Below are positions 45,901-57,744 of a stretch of DNA of 64,000 nucleotides, piece by piece. The notes under the pieces are model-generated. The model ran no database searches. It worked only from the letters and a program-made list of their open reading frames with translations, and was not told where the DNA came from. The stretch is from Fremontodendron californicum (Eukaryota > Streptophyta > Magnoliopsida > Malvales > Malvaceae): positions 11,061,501 through 11,125,500 of the forward strand of contig JAULJL010000005.1 of assembly GCA_030761205.1 (NCBI GenBank). Reading direction: 5' to 3'. Every line of letters begins with the position of its first letter. The first letter of the stretch is position 1. The translations under genes were made by a program, and so were the position numbers.

Positions 45901-47160
45901 CAGTATCAAAATCATCCTGCGTCTGAGCTCAAAATATACACTAAAAGTGGTTGGTTGTATTGTGTAAAGAATGCATTTCTCAATGGAGACTTGGAGGAAG
46001 AAGTGTTTATGGAATTACCACCTAGTTTTGAAGGTAACTTTGAAAAAAAAAAAGTGTGTAGATTGAAGAAATCATTGTATGGCTTGAAACAATCTCCTAG
46101 AACTTGGTTTGAACGTTTTGGGAAAACTACAGGTATTCTCAGAGCCAAGCTGATCATACCATGTTCTATAAGCACTCAAGTGAAGGGAAAGTTATTATTT
46201 TAATTGTTTATGTGGATGACACAATCTTGATAGGTGATGACAGTTGAACTTGAGCAGCTAATGAAGGTATGGCCAATGACTTTGAAATCAAAGATCTAGG
46301 CGCCTTGAAGTATTTCTTTGGAATGGAGTTTGCAAGATCCAAGAAGGGTATTTTTGTTTCCCAACAAAAGTATGTACTAGACTTACTTGGTGAGGCAGGC
46401 TTGTTAAAGTGCAAAGCTGTTGAAACGCCTATCGAACCCAATCTGAAACTAGAACCAATGAAGTAATAAACAAAGATCAATTTAAAAGACTTGTTAGGAG
46501 ATAAATTACTTGTCACATACACGTTCAGACATAGCTTTTGCTGTTAGCAAGGTAAGTCAATTCATGCATTTACCAGGACAAGTTCATTTTGATGTAGTGC
46601 ATTGGATTTTGAGATATTTGAAAGGAACACCAGGAAGAGGTCTATTATTCGAGAACCGCGACTATTTACAGATTGAGCGATATACAGATGCCGGCTGGGT
46701 AGGAAGTGTAACTGATAGAAAATCAACTTCTGGTTACTGCATATTTATTGGAGGTAATTTGGTTACCTTTCGTAGTAAAAAGCAAAGTGTTGTAGCAAGG
46801 AGTAGTGCAGAGGTTGAGTTCAGGTCTGTTGCTCAGGGAATTTGTGAAGTATTGGGGATTAGAAGACTTCTAGAAGATTCAAAGATCTCTAGTCCATTAC
46901 CTGTGAAGATGTATTGTGACAACAAAGCAGCAATCTCCATTTCTCATAATCCAGTTTTTCATATAAAACTAAACATGTTGAAGTTGATAAACACTTAATC
47001 AAAGAAAAACTGGATAATGGATTGATTTGTATGTCATATATTTCTACCAATGAGCAAGTTGTAGATATTTTAACTAAAGGGCTGCATGGAAGACAGTTTG
47101 AGAATTTAATCAGCAAGCTGTCATTGGAAGACATCTTCAAACCAGATTGAAGTGGAGTGT
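45900..47160 (+). pseudogene. copia-2 reverse transcriptase (5' deleted) and RNase H
   Basis: RT begins abruptly at KNAFLNGDLEEEVFMELP (near 45965); the preceding RT motifs are missing, with a direct repeat at the junction. LKKSLYGLKQSPRTWFERF and LFVYVDD (near 46200) follow, in several frames, then KYFFGMEFARSKKGIFVSQQ. RNase H is at 46510-46998 (SHTRSDIAFAVSKVSQFMH, YTDAGWVGSVTDRKSTSGYC, SSAEVEFRSVAQGICEV, DNKAAISISHNPVFH). It is not functional. Confidence 0.88.
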
Positions 47161-47595
47161 TGAAGAGTTGCCCGGATACTAGCTGAATTATAAGAGAAAT
47201 CAACCTGTCGTAGTAAAAGCAAAGTGTTGTAGCAAGGAGTAGTGCAGAGGCTGAGTTCAGGTCTGTTGCTGCAGGGAACTTGTGAAGTATTGGGGATTAG
47301 AAGACTTCTAGAAGACTGAAAGATCTCTAGTCCATTACCTATGAAGATGTATTGTGACAACAAAGCAGCAATCTCCATTTCTCATAATCCAGTTTTTCAT
47401 ATAAAATTAAACATGTTGAAGTTGATAAACACTTAATCAAAGAAAAACTGGATAGTGGACTGATTTGTATGTCATATATTTCTACCAATGAGCAAGTTGC
47501 AGATATTTTAACTAAAGGGCTGCATGGAAGATAGTTTGAGAATTTAATCAGCAAGTTGTCAATGGAAGACATCTTCAAACCAGATTGAAGGGGAG
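47158..47595 (+). repeat. Duplicated RNase H 3' part with an LTR stub, copia-2
   Basis: After the first RNase H tail a stub of LTR (47158 to about 47203, TGTTGAAGAGTTGCCCGGAT...) appears. The RNase H tail then repeats (CGTAGTAAAA at 46771 recurs at 47219, period 448), up to the polypurine tract before the true 3' LTR. The second copy carries several substitutions and a frameshift. It looks like an internal tandem duplication by unequal recombination or template switching. Confidence 0.85.
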
Positions 47596-47821
47596 TGTTG
47601 AAGAGTTGCCCGGATACTAGCTGAATTATAGGAGAAATCCTTGAGGATTTTCTTGCTACAAATATTGATGTAATTGCTGTAAAGATAGATTGATAGCTGA
47701 AGATTTCCTTTCCTTCTTTATTTTTCTATATAATCTATAAATAAGATAGATGTAATAGACTTTGTGTGTGGCAATACAAGGCGATAGCATTGAGATCCAA
47801 TTGTCTTTCTCTGTTTTAGCA
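47596..47821 (+). mobile_element. copia-2 3' LTR (226 bp)
   Basis: Begins TGTTGAAGAG after the purine tract TTGAAGGGGAG and ends TGTTTTAGCA. Partner of 42996-43220. Flanking CCAAT does not match the five bases before the 5' LTR, so no TSD is visible. Confidence 0.88.
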
Positions 47822-47881
47822 CCAATCTAAAATTGTTTCTTTACAACATTAAAGTAGTAAGTCTGCACCTACTCTAAAGTC

Positions 47882-49485
47882 AACTGGACAGTGGAGTCAG
47901 AATTGAATTTAAAGAAAAATCATTTTTCTGTTTTGGTTAAGTTACTTAGAGTGGGCTAATTAAGAGGGTTAGCTACTGACTTAGGGTAGTTTCTAAGCCT
48001 TTTCAAACTCTAAAAATGGTTTTTCAAGTCTCGGGTTAAGGGTAGTCAAGTCCGGATTTTTAAACTTAGAAAATTAGAGCCATTTATAAAAGATTTAGCC
48101 CAATTTTTACTTTTAATTCAAGTTTTCCAAAATTGTTTTCAAACAATCACAAAGTATTTTGGTTTAGAATATTTAATTTGACATATTTTCCTAAGGTAGC
48201 CGGATATCTTTTTAGATATATGGATTTCCTTAATTAAAGGAAAAAATACATTTTCATGCATTGCATTTTCATATTCATGCATTTTTATATAATATGTGAT
48301 TTTTGCTATGATAATTTCTATGATATTGTTATGATTTTAAGTTATGTTCTATTGTTTATTATATGATTTGGAATATTTCATGATATCCTATGCTTTTTAT
48401 TTAGTTATTCTTTTTGTCATATTATTTAGCATATACTATGTTCATGCATTATTATTTTCATTTTTATTTTCATGCATATTATATGATAGCATTATTTTAT
48501 ATTTTATGTCGTTTAAATTATATGCCATATCATCCATATTTTTAAATTTTGTGCATCTCATATAGAATATACTATGTTACCTAGGTCATTTCATTTTATT
48601 TATAATATGTCATACAACTTAGGATATTTCTTTTCATTTAGAATATGCTAAGGCATTTCTTTCATTTCATTTAGAATATGCTAAGGCATTTACATTATAT
48701 CATATCATTTAGGAAGCATTATATTATTTAGATTTTTGCTATGTCATTTTATTTATGTCATGCATATACATATTCATATCTTTTAAAATGTTTTCAAAAT
48801 GATAATGATTTTTCAATAAAAATAAAGATATTCCCGGGTTAAAATAATTCATGAGTTCTCTACCGGGTTTGCTGGAGGAAATATCATCAATTATCATTAA
48901 TAAAGGAATATCTTTCTTTCAAAAAAAGAGAATGATTCGGAAAGTTTTCCAAAACTAATAAAAATTTCTATATTTTGCCACGTTTGTTGGGGAATATAGG
49001 AAAATTTTGAATTCATAAATTCCAGATCATTTTCAATAAAAATGTAATTATTTTTCTTTAAATTGGGAATTAACTTGAAATACTAAATTTAAAACCAACT
49101 TTTTTACCGAGATTTGAGATAACACACGATTAATAAGGTACCGATTTATACGGGCGTTGTGGGGGTGCTAATCCTTCCCCGCACGTAACCGACTCCCGAA
49201 CCCGCTTCTTTGATTTCTCTGGTTTATAACGCATACTTGAAATTGGTTTTAAAAATGTTTTAATTAATTTTAAAATGTTTTATAAAAATCGGTTTTAATA
49301 GGTGGCCGATCACACCTAGTTAAAAAAGATTGGTGGCGACTCCATGTTTTTTTTTTTTAAGGTCATTTTCAAAACCTTCATTTTTCTAGAGGAATTAAGT
49401 CGACTTTTCCTCGGTTTTTTTTAATGTCACGCTTAACGAATAATAAAATCTTGCGATGAGACTCGTTATTTTTTAGGTTGCGACA
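47882..49485 (+). mobile_element. Truncated LTR of the giant retrotransposon family
   Basis: From AACTGGACAGTGGAGTCAGA to the terminal TTGCGACA it follows the 3' part of the plus element's LTR (about 23305-24747), with substitutions and an extra AT-rich stretch near 48310-48720 (ATGCTAAGGCATTT repeats). The 5' portion is missing and no internal region follows, so it is an older, truncated copy. Confidence 0.9.
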
Positions 49486-49775
49486 TGAAGTTCATGATGT
49501 ATCTAGAATTTATTATGGTTCATGTATGATTTATTAATGAGGTTCATGTAACTAGATGTTAAAAAATTACCTAATGTGCCTATATATACTTATTGTACTT
49601 AGAGATTGAAATATAAATTGAGTTGTATTCTCTTGGTCAATATTTCTCTTATTTTCTAACAGAAACTAGCGACATCGACTTAACTCAACAACTTCTATTA
49701 ATAAATTAAAGTTTATAGTTCATACTTCATAGTTTCTTTAAAGTTTTTTAGTTTCGAAAGAAAAGTTAGAAAAGA
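49486..49775 (+). promoter_or_regulatory. Upstream region of kinase gene, possibly LTR-derived
   Basis: AT-rich, with TATATATACTT near 49580 and a segment ending TATTTTCTAACAG (near 49662) that resembles the 3' end of a copia-type LTR. This may act as the promoter of the kinase reading frame, but I see no paired LTR. Assignment is tentative. Confidence 0.3.
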
Positions 49776-50587
49776 ATGGAGAGTGAAAGGGTGAGGATTA
49801 AGGTTTTTGGAAAAGGATCGGATGGGTTGTACATTTGGTGGAAACAATAGCTCCTGTTTCTCAGTTTTTTGCTGTGAAATCTGCTGATGACGCTTCTTGT
49901 CTACGCAAGGAATTGGAAGTCCTAAAACAGTTCATTGGTTGCCCCAACATTGTTCGTTGCTTTGGTGGTTTGACGAGCGTTCAACGAGATGATCAAAGAA
50001 ACCTTTTCGACTTGTTTCTTGAGTATGCTCCAGGAGGCAGACTGTTGGATTTGATAAAAAAATATGGCGGCAGAATACCTGAACGAGACGTTAAGGGCTA
50101 TGCAAGGATGATACTTGAAGGGCTTGTCAACATTCATAAGAAAGGACACATTCATTCTGATCTAAAACCAGGTAATATTCTGGTTTTTCCTCCCAAAGAT
50201 GGTATGGGTTTAAATACTTTAAAAATTGCTGATTTTGGGTTAGTTAAACAACATGGGGTAAAAGATACAGAGGTTTACGAATATGGTTTTCGAGGTACGG
50301 CGGCTTATATGTCTCCTGAATCAGTCATTGGGGAAGTCAGTGGTGCATTGGATGTATGGTCACTCGGTTGCATTATCGTTGAGATGATTATTGGGAAATT
50401 GCCGTGGGACTGTGATAACTTGGCGGATTTGATAGATTTGAGAGAGAAGCTTCTGAGTGGAGAAACACCCAAAATCCCAGAAAACATGTCGAGGATGGGG
50501 AAGGGTTTCTTGATGAAATGCTTTGCTAGGGACCCAAACCAGAAGTGGACGGCTAGGATGCTATTATTCCACCCTTATTTCCAGTAG
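49776..50587 (+). pseudogene. MAPKKK-like protein kinase with a one-base frameshift in the glycine loop
   Basis: From ATG 49776 the frame reads MESERVRIKVFGKGSDG and then runs to a stop. From 49835 another frame stays open for 250 codons and contains the rest of a Ser/Thr kinase: AVK (Lys15), the alpha-C region KELEVLKQFIGCPNIV, catalytic loop HSDLKPGN (Asp109), DFG (133-135), GTAAYMSPES, DVWSLGCI and a GKGFLMKCFARDP-type C-lobe end. Inserting one base near 49830 would join the two parts as a glycine-rich loop. It is intronless like the plant MAPKKK17/18 group, which it resembles. Either a recent pseudogene or a sequencing error; all catalytic residues are present. Confidence 0.85.
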
Positions 50588-52973
50588 CAAGAGGTTCCCC
50601 ACAGCTCAACTTATCTCTTTCTTCAACAAAATTTCAAGAGAACAAATCATTAATCCAATCTCCAAAAGGTTCCTTAAGCTATAACTTGCATCAGTTAATG
50701 AAGAATTGAAGACTTGTGAAGTTGGGCGTCGACTATTGCAAAAGTTTCAGAGCCATAACCAACATCAGACCTGAAAGTTGAGACTACTATGGAAAATTTT
50801 GTTGACAACTTGCTACCAAAAGCGGTTCTAGTCCTTAGATTATTTTGTTTATTTTCTGATTTTGTCTTGGAATTAACGTTGTATCTTAACGTTTTATTAA
50901 TGTACTCATCTCTTTTTGTTTCAGTAGTTCTAACTTTCTGACTTACGAAATTTCTATATCCAAAGTCATTAATATTCTTTAGACTTTAAGTACTTAATTT
51001 TTCATCGTGATTGAGTTAATGAGTATTATTGAACCCTTCCTACAAAGGTTTTCCTTTTCTAAAACTAATTCCATTCATAGAATTAATTTCAATATAGTTT
51101 TGGTGCGCGATATATTTTCTCTGACAATGAATTTCATGTAAAAACCTAATTTCAATATGGATTATCAAGTACCCGTTATGATTAAATCACTAAACTTTTT
51201 TGGTCTGATTTAAATTATAAATTATAGATTATTGACAACAGGTTAATATATAGAGTTAGGGTGAGAAATCAGTTAATTTAGTTAGAAATTTTCAAAAATC
51301 GATTAAGCGAAGTTATATATTTTATTAATTGAATCAACTGAATTTTATGAATTAATTTATTAATCGAATTGCATCGATTAATTCGATCGGTTAATCAAAT
51401 TAATCAAAATTTAATCAAACTTTGAACCAAAATTCTTCCATTAAATTTTATTATTTTAATTAGAATTTATTTGATGGACTTGCAACATGGTGAGCCTATT
51501 TATTAGGCTATATAAATGATTATATACATATTGAGCTTTATCTTTGAAGGGTTATAGCTTTTAAAAACTTGATGTATAATGTTAAATGGATTAATTTAAA
51601 TTAACCGATTAAAAATTTTCAAAATTTTAACCGATCCACTTAATTGAATTAATCGAGCCTACTTCCAAATTTAACTGAATAACCAAAATAATCAATCCGT
51701 TTTAATCAAATTGCTTCTGTTAATTTGATTAATTCGATTTTAACCAAAAATTCTCAACCTAAATAGGTAACCCAAAACAAATGATTCACCTTTTCCAAAA
51801 CTTCACAAAAAACAAATAGTACTTTCTTTTTCCAACCATATGATAAAGAAGAATTATTACTTTTATCATATGTGATATTATGGCTCTGTAGCTCATGTAA
51901 AACCTCATATGAAATAATCATAGCATAATCCACAAGCAAAGAAAATTATAATAACTAAATACAAATCACTAATTAAAATAAGTCCTATGAAAGAACAATC
52001 AAAGGAGATGATAATCGAAAAAAAAATGAAAGAGAGGTGCAATTACTGGGAGGCACATGCCTATTGGGGGATGGCATGGCACGTCCCTCCTTTTAGGCGT
52101 TTTCTTGGCTTATGCTCAACTAAGAGTCCTCCATCAGCAGCCATGTCTGCAGGTTTCATGCAAGAAATGTATCACCACCTCGAGCAATCAGACACCTGGT
52201 AAGAAAAGAAACGTTGGCAAAACCTATGTTATCCGAACTTTTCATTTTTCTTAAAGTATTCGTGTCTGACACCTGTATCCAACACATATTCGGATATGAG
52301 TATGAAAGTATCATCCTCCAAATATATGAAATTAAAAAAAATAAAAATTAAACATACCCATATCAGATACATATTCATATCTGACATTCATTCCAAGTCC
52401 AGGTAACATAGGGCAAATAGACCAGCATGATTGGAGAAAAAGGAGAAAGCACATAAGATATACACAAACTTGCCTGTTAATAATTCCTGTCCTACAATGT
52501 CGATTAAAACTATCGATAGCTAGGAAACTGTAAATGTCATTGCACTTACCTCAGAAAATGACCTATCAAAAGGTAAAGACTTGTTCCCTATAGAATTCCA
52601 AAACAAGTTCCAGAAATATTACAACTAATACAGCAAAAGTTGAATGAAAGTACATCAAATTGCGATAGACCTGTAAAACTGAAACAATTAAATGAAAGTA
52701 CATCAAATCTTTCAAACATAAGATGACAATAATTTAATTACTATGTGCTTATGGAAGGAAAAGCTGATGGAAAAACAGGAACAAGCTGCAGCAATGAGCA
52801 CACGATCGAGGGACAATTGAAGAAAAAGAGGTGGATGCTTATTCTGCAACTAGAATGTTAAAAACATACAATATGTTTACAAACACGCCACTAATTCTAT
52901 TGGAATTTCAGAAGAAAATATTAAAGGGTAAAAGTAGAGGAAAAAAGAAAACAGAAAAAAACCTAAATCAGGG
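50588..52973. other. Intergenic AT-rich sequence
   Basis: Contains a possible kinase 3' UTR, a decayed MITE-like stretch (51257-51761) and unremarkable AT-rich DNA. A short GC-richer piece (52040-52200) has open frames on plus without recognisable similarity. 52400-52970 may include the 3' UTR of the transposase-derived gene. Confidence 0.4.
51257..51761. mobile_element. Possible decayed MITE
   Basis: Ends resemble inverted repeats: TAGGGTGAGAA on the left and, on the right, TTCTCAACCTA (complement TAGGTTGAGAA). The interior is AT-rich with repeated TTAATCGA/TCGATTAA motifs that could pair. No clean target duplication was found, so the call is weak. Confidence 0.35.
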
Positions 52974-54758
52974 TCAAATTGGCATTGTGCACTTCTTTTG
53001 AGAATGTCCTAATAAATGGCATCTACCACATTGAACAACTCTCTTCGGGCGCTTCAAGTTCTCTACACGAAGAACTTTCTTTTTTGGTCTGCCGGGTGGG
53101 CGGCGAGTTTTGGGAGGGCGTATTGTGATATCAAGCTTGGCAGCTCCACCCTCAGCTCCTTCACTGGGTTCCTTCCAAATGCTCTTCTCAGGAACAGGAT
53201 TTATCATCTGTGAATAGGTCTCACGGTAGCTGGCCACTGTGAAACAAGGTTCAGCAAACAGATGAGCATTCTGCCCACAAGAAATAAGTGCAGCTGCAGC
53301 ATGTGCACATGGTAAACCATACAGCTGCCAACGGCGACAGGAACACACACGACTCCTGATATCCACAATATTTGTCCGCTCAGTTGAGACAATCTCAAAC
53401 TCAACTTCATTTGCTCTAAGTACTTGGTAGCAACGAGCATCTGCAATTGCCTCTGAAATCCGCTTTTCAGCAGATGGCACAAGAATTGAGTTCCATCTCA
53501 TTCCCATTTCGCGACGATTGTTAAACCAAGAGGTTAGTTGATGGCGTATATGTTCCATCATTTGCACAATGGGGAGCTCATGACATTCAAGGGCCCAATT
53601 ATACAACAACTCCGTCACACCTAGTGTAAAGTGGCCATATCGCACTCCTTCAAAATATGTTACTGCCCAAAGCTGGGGAGGGAAGAGTTGAAACCATTGT
53701 ATAACCTCCTGTGATATCTCTACCATTTCTGCAATTTTGCTCTCAAACTCAACAGCAGTGAGAGCATAAACAGCATTCCAGAAGATATTAACCAACTTTG
53801 TGTTCTTAAATGTATCACGGAAATTTTCACTGACATAACGTAGACAAAAACCATGAAAAGCACTTGGAAAATGGGTTTCTACGGCGTCTACAATGACTTG
53901 CTGTCTTTCAGATAGTATTGTAAGTCTAGGCATGTTTTCAGTGTTTACACCAAGAAGCTTCCTCAACTCAGACATGAACCACATCCAATTTTCATCACTT
54001 TCCACATCAACAATAGCAATTGCCAAGGGAAACAATGCATCATCAGCATCAACAGCTGCAGCACAGAGTAACATACCCAAGTATTTTCCTTTCAGATCTG
54101 CCTTATCAAGCTCCAGAAGCGGTCTACAAGCATTTAAAAACCCATAGATAGATGCACGGTAAGATATAAAGAGGCGCTGGAAACAATTTTCTTGTCCAGT
54201 GGCAAAAACTGATGCAATACTTCCAGGGTTGGTTTTCCTTGTTTGCTCACAGTATGCAGGAAGAAGGCGATACCCTTCTTCAAAAGTCCCATGAAGTGCG
54301 GCCATACTTCGTTCCTTTCCACGCCAAGCTTGCATATAAGAAACAGCAACTCCATGCTGATCGCGGATATCTTGCAGGATTTCTTTAGGTTTGTACTGTG
54401 GGTTATCCCGAATGCGTGCTTCTACTGATCTTGCAACCCAACCCACTGATGCTTGCTGATGATGGAGGTTGTGAACCCCTTCACATGAATGCTCGCCATG
54501 CAGAGTTCTAATTGAGAAAGTTGGAACTCCAGAGCATTTTGCTACATGGACACGCCATGGACAACCTTCTCTGGAGCACTTGGCTATAAATCGGCTGCGA
54601 TCAGATTTCACTATCCTAAGATCAAAATGCAATGCTATAGCGATATCTTTCAAGGTTCTTCGGCAAGTTTCAACATCAGGAAATTCCTGCCCAATAACTA
54701 ATGAATGTTCTACAAGGACATGAGAAGTATCAGGCACCACTAAAGCATGATCAGCCAT
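52974..54758 (-). CDS. MUSTANG1-like domesticated Mutator transposase, 594 aa
   Basis: Strong resemblance to plant MUSTANG-A (MUG) proteins, Mutator transposases kept as host genes. Order: N-terminal MuDR/WRKY-like fold (FRDIAI-type region with GCPWRVHVAKC), YKPKEILQDIRDQHGV and the MULE catalytic domain (LLELDKADLKGKYLG, PLAIAIVDVESDENWMWF). A SWIM zinc finger follows (CSCRRWQLYGLPCAH; Cys472, 474, 484, His486), then a basic RRPPGRPKK stretch (about 552-560) and a C-terminal CCHC knuckle (Cys577, 580, His585, Cys590). I chose Met28 of the longer frame (MADHALVVPD) as the start, because the preceding 27 residues are not family-like. The frame is intact and no terminal inverted repeats flank it, consistent with a domesticated gene that acts in the nucleus. 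Confidence 0.92.
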   Translation of the reverse strand: MADHALVVPDTSHVLVEHSLVIGQEFPDVETCRRTLKDIAIALHFDLRIVKSDRSRFIAKCSREGCPWRVHVAKCSGVPTFSIRTLHGEHSCEGVHNLHHQQASVGWVARSVEARIRDNPQYKPKEILQDIRDQHGVAVSYMQAWRGKERSMAALHGTFEEGYRLLPAYCEQTRKTNPGSIASVFATGQENCFQRLFISYRASIYGFLNACRPLLELDKADLKGKYLGMLLCAAAVDADDALFPLAIAIVDVESDENWMWFMSELRKLLGVNTENMPRLTILSERQQVIVDAVETHFPSAFHGFCLRYVSENFRDTFKNTKLVNIFWNAVYALTAVEFESKIAEMVEISQEVIQWFQLFPPQLWAVTYFEGVRYGHFTLGVTELLYNWALECHELPIVQMMEHIRHQLTSWFNNRREMGMRWNSILVPSAEKRISEAIADARCYQVLRANEVEFEIVSTERTNIVDIRSRVCSCRRWQLYGLPCAHAAAALISCGQNAHLFAEPCFTVASYRETYSQMINPVPEKSIWKEPSEGAEGGAAKLDITIRPPKTRRPPGRPKKKVLRVENLKRPKRVVQCGRCHLLGHSQKKCTMPI

Positions 54759-55089
54759 GAATACAAGAAATGAAGCAATAGTCTGATGTGATTCAAAGGG
54801 CTCCCTCCATGCAATAAACAGAATAGAAAATGCTTCCAAGGAAAAGCTTCAAAAACAGGACATATATACTCTTAGTTAGGTAGCCAAAATAATATATTTG
54901 GGGTTGGGGGAGGTAGCCAAAATAAACTAGGGGATCATATGAAAATAAGTATACCAGTATAATTAATCAACATAGAAATGGAAACAAATTTCTTCTCGAT
55001 AGAACAGCAACATTGCCAGCAAAATCCCTTTTTAAGCTGTCAGTTAGTGAAGCAACTGATTTCGCACCCAAAAGGATTATAAAACGCAC
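54759..55089 (-). other. Possible 5'-UTR exon of the MUSTANG1-like gene
   Basis: On the minus strand a pyrimidine-rich acceptor (TTTCTTTTTCCGTCACAG) ends at 55090, and sequence from 55089 leads to the ATG at 54758 with no other acceptor needed. Inference only. Confidence 0.35.
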
Positions 55090-56816
55090 CTGTGACGGAA
55101 AAAGAAACTAATGAGCAGTAGTTACAAGATAACCAAATTTAACAGTAAGCTCTTCCTCTATAACGGGAAGGAGAAGAGTTTCGGGAACTCAAGGCAGGTG
55201 AGATCTACAAATATCTGTGTAAACTAATTATACCAATTAAAAGAAAAAGAATCAGGTCTATCAGAAGAAAAAAGGTGAAAAAAGTATAAAATTGAAATTA
55301 AAAAAAAAATCATGCGATGTGCGTTAATTGCTATGTTCGTTAAACATGGATACCAAGAGCCAATCATCAATAAGAACAAAGAGTACTAATTTAGCAATTC
55401 TAAAATAAATGGGTTACTTTGCAAAATTTTAGTAACTTGACAAAGGGAAGCCCCATATGTCTTAGCTCCGGGGAACACTCCAATAGATCAGAGCCAAATC
55501 AACATTACACCTCAAACCCTGAGAAGGAGGAGCCACCTATGGCATTGCAACAAGAGGATCCTTGTGTATGTTTGTGAAGAAGTGTCAATATGCAAGTTTT
55601 CTATAAGAAAATGTCTCTCTGATGGAGGACCGCCTTATGGTTCATCTTTAATTAGGGATAGAAGATAGTAGATCTTCTATATAAAAGCATTACAAAAAAG
55701 TTATCTAAAAGATTTAATCAATCAAAATTAAAAACCATTCACTATTACTTTTGCCAAGGAGGTTTACGAATTTTTTACAGCCTATTGATATTGAAAGTTA
55801 CTTAATCATCTGACAAAACTTATGAAAAGTAAAAACCAATTTAATTCATACTCTTAAAGAAACTAAAAGTGGAAAACACAAAAATATACTTGATATCCAA
55901 TAGCAACCCATTCATTCAACCAAAAGATTTTACAGCTTCCCATTCAATATTGGCTTCACATTTCTTCCCTTTAAAAAGGATTTTGACCAACAATTTCTTC
56001 CCCTTCTTACTCCTTAATAGATATCCAAGGCATCATTCGTTGATTACTATACACCCTAGTTCACCAGACTACTTATTCATTTTTGCTTTCATTATGGATT
56101 CTTATATTTTTAAAATTCCATCAGATAAAGCTGTCATCAAAGGTCCTGTAGGTGTAACCTTTATGAAAACTATAGAGATCATCATTACAGCACAAATTGA
56201 TAGTTCTGAAACAAACAAGTATTATACTTGTACATCTGCTAGGTTTCCATCAAAGTTGCATCTCCCCTGCACCAGGAACTTTTCAGTTCAAAACTAATCT
56301 TTAACTGTTTGAGAGTTTAGATTTGAAAGACAATGTGGTAAGACTTCATCTAACTAGGATGACTCACTTGAAAGTTTGACATAATCAAAATAGACTAGAA
56401 GACCAACAACCAAAATCTGATATAACTTAAACCCAATCAACCAGAAAACTAAAAAGATTTGAAACCTGAACCAACTAGAAACTGAACCCCGTTTCCGGCT
56501 TCTAGTAGTGAAAAATTAAAAAAGCTAACCAAAACAGCCAACTCAACTAGCCTGAAAACCTACATAATTGAAGCCAATTAACACCAAAAGTCCATGACCA
56601 AAATCTAATAAACTCAAAACAACCTAAAATTGAAGCCGACATGGCTCACCGCTCACCTGATTGTCACCTCTTGTTGATGGGACTAAAATCAGGCTAAACT
56701 CTGGGGAGAATAAAAAATGATTAAAGTTTATGGGTATTTAGCAGAATGAATGAAGAGGCAATCAGAGAAGATGATGTGAATGAAGAGGCAATCAGTGATA
56801 TAAAGAAAATTGATCA
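55090..56816. other. AT-rich noncoding sequence (possible MUG1-like 5' intron)
   Basis: No recognisable protein. A short local duplication (GAATGAAGAGGCAATCAG at 56746 and 56777) lies just left of the MITE. A 142-codon frame at 55869-56297 has no resemblance I can name. Confidence 0.4.
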
Positions 56817-56824
56817 ATCATGTC
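56817..56824. repeat. 8-bp target-site duplication (left), ATCATGTC
   Basis: Identical to 57745-57752 on the other side of the MITE. Confidence 0.9.
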
Positions 56825-57744
56825 TAGGGGTGAGCGTTCGATCGAGTCGAGTGGAAAAAATTCGGATTAGTCGAGTTGACGAGTCCTATTTTGTCAACCA
56901 AACTCAATTTGAAATTTTAGCGAATCGAGTCGAGTTAAAACAAATTCGAGTCGAGTCGAGTCGAATAATTTATTCGAGTTAAAATGTTATTTTGTAAATG
57001 TTGATTGACTAGATCATGTTACTGTTATCTTGTAAATGCATGTATATCTATAATTTTGAAATTTAGTTCTCTGCAATTACAAATATATATTTTTTTTGTG
57101 TTCTATCTTTTCTTATAAATATAACTATCAAAGACTTGCCATACTAAATAAATAGCCTCCTATTGACCTTTAAGAAAAGAGAATTCATTATCTTTTGAAT
57201 TTCATCGTTTGGTTAGCTTGGTAATGTGCATGATATCAACCAAAAGCTTCAATCTTTAACTGAATGAAGCATTGAGTGATAGCCTTCCCCTTTTGAAACC
57301 CAAAAAATTCAATGTAAACTTTCAATCTAAACCTGTCAATTTCAAAGGGAAAAAAAAAAGAATGATAAAATATTAAGACAATAAGTATGCAGTCAACAGC
57401 TCATGTGGATTTATTTTTCTACTGAATGGTGACAAACAACAAAAATAAATGACCCAACAAAAATGGGCTAAAGAGTAAAAGAGGGAAGACGAAATAAGGA
57501 AAACGCAAAACCCAAGCTTAGTATCAAACTCAAATGAGAAAAACGACGTCATATAGAAATATCTTATTCGGATTTTCGAGTTATTCGAGTTGTATAAATC
57601 AAATCCTAGCTAAACTATATAACTCAAATTACTTAGTCGAGTTGATCCGAAAATCCGAATAACTCTAATAAACCGAACTATTTAATTCGAAATTTGAAAT
57701 TTTTTTCGGTTTTTTCGAATTGAGTCGGATTTTGCTCACCCCTA
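56825..57744. mobile_element. hAT-type non-autonomous DNA transposon (MITE), 920 bp
   Basis: Terminal inverted repeats TAGGGGTGAGC / GCTCACCCCTA, flanked by a perfect 8-bp duplication ATCATGTC. That combination is diagnostic of the hAT superfamily. Subterminal regions carry many copies of CGAGTCGAG / TTCGAGTT motifs (56840-56980 and 57570-57720), the usual binding-site arrangement of hAT transposases. The centre is AT-rich with no transposase frame. It lies in DNA that may be the first intron of the MUSTANG1-like gene. Confidence 0.92.

Noticed and set aside
52974..54758. Active Mutator transposon
   Set aside because: No long terminal inverted repeats or 9-bp duplication seen nearby, and the protein resembles the domesticated MUSTANG group.
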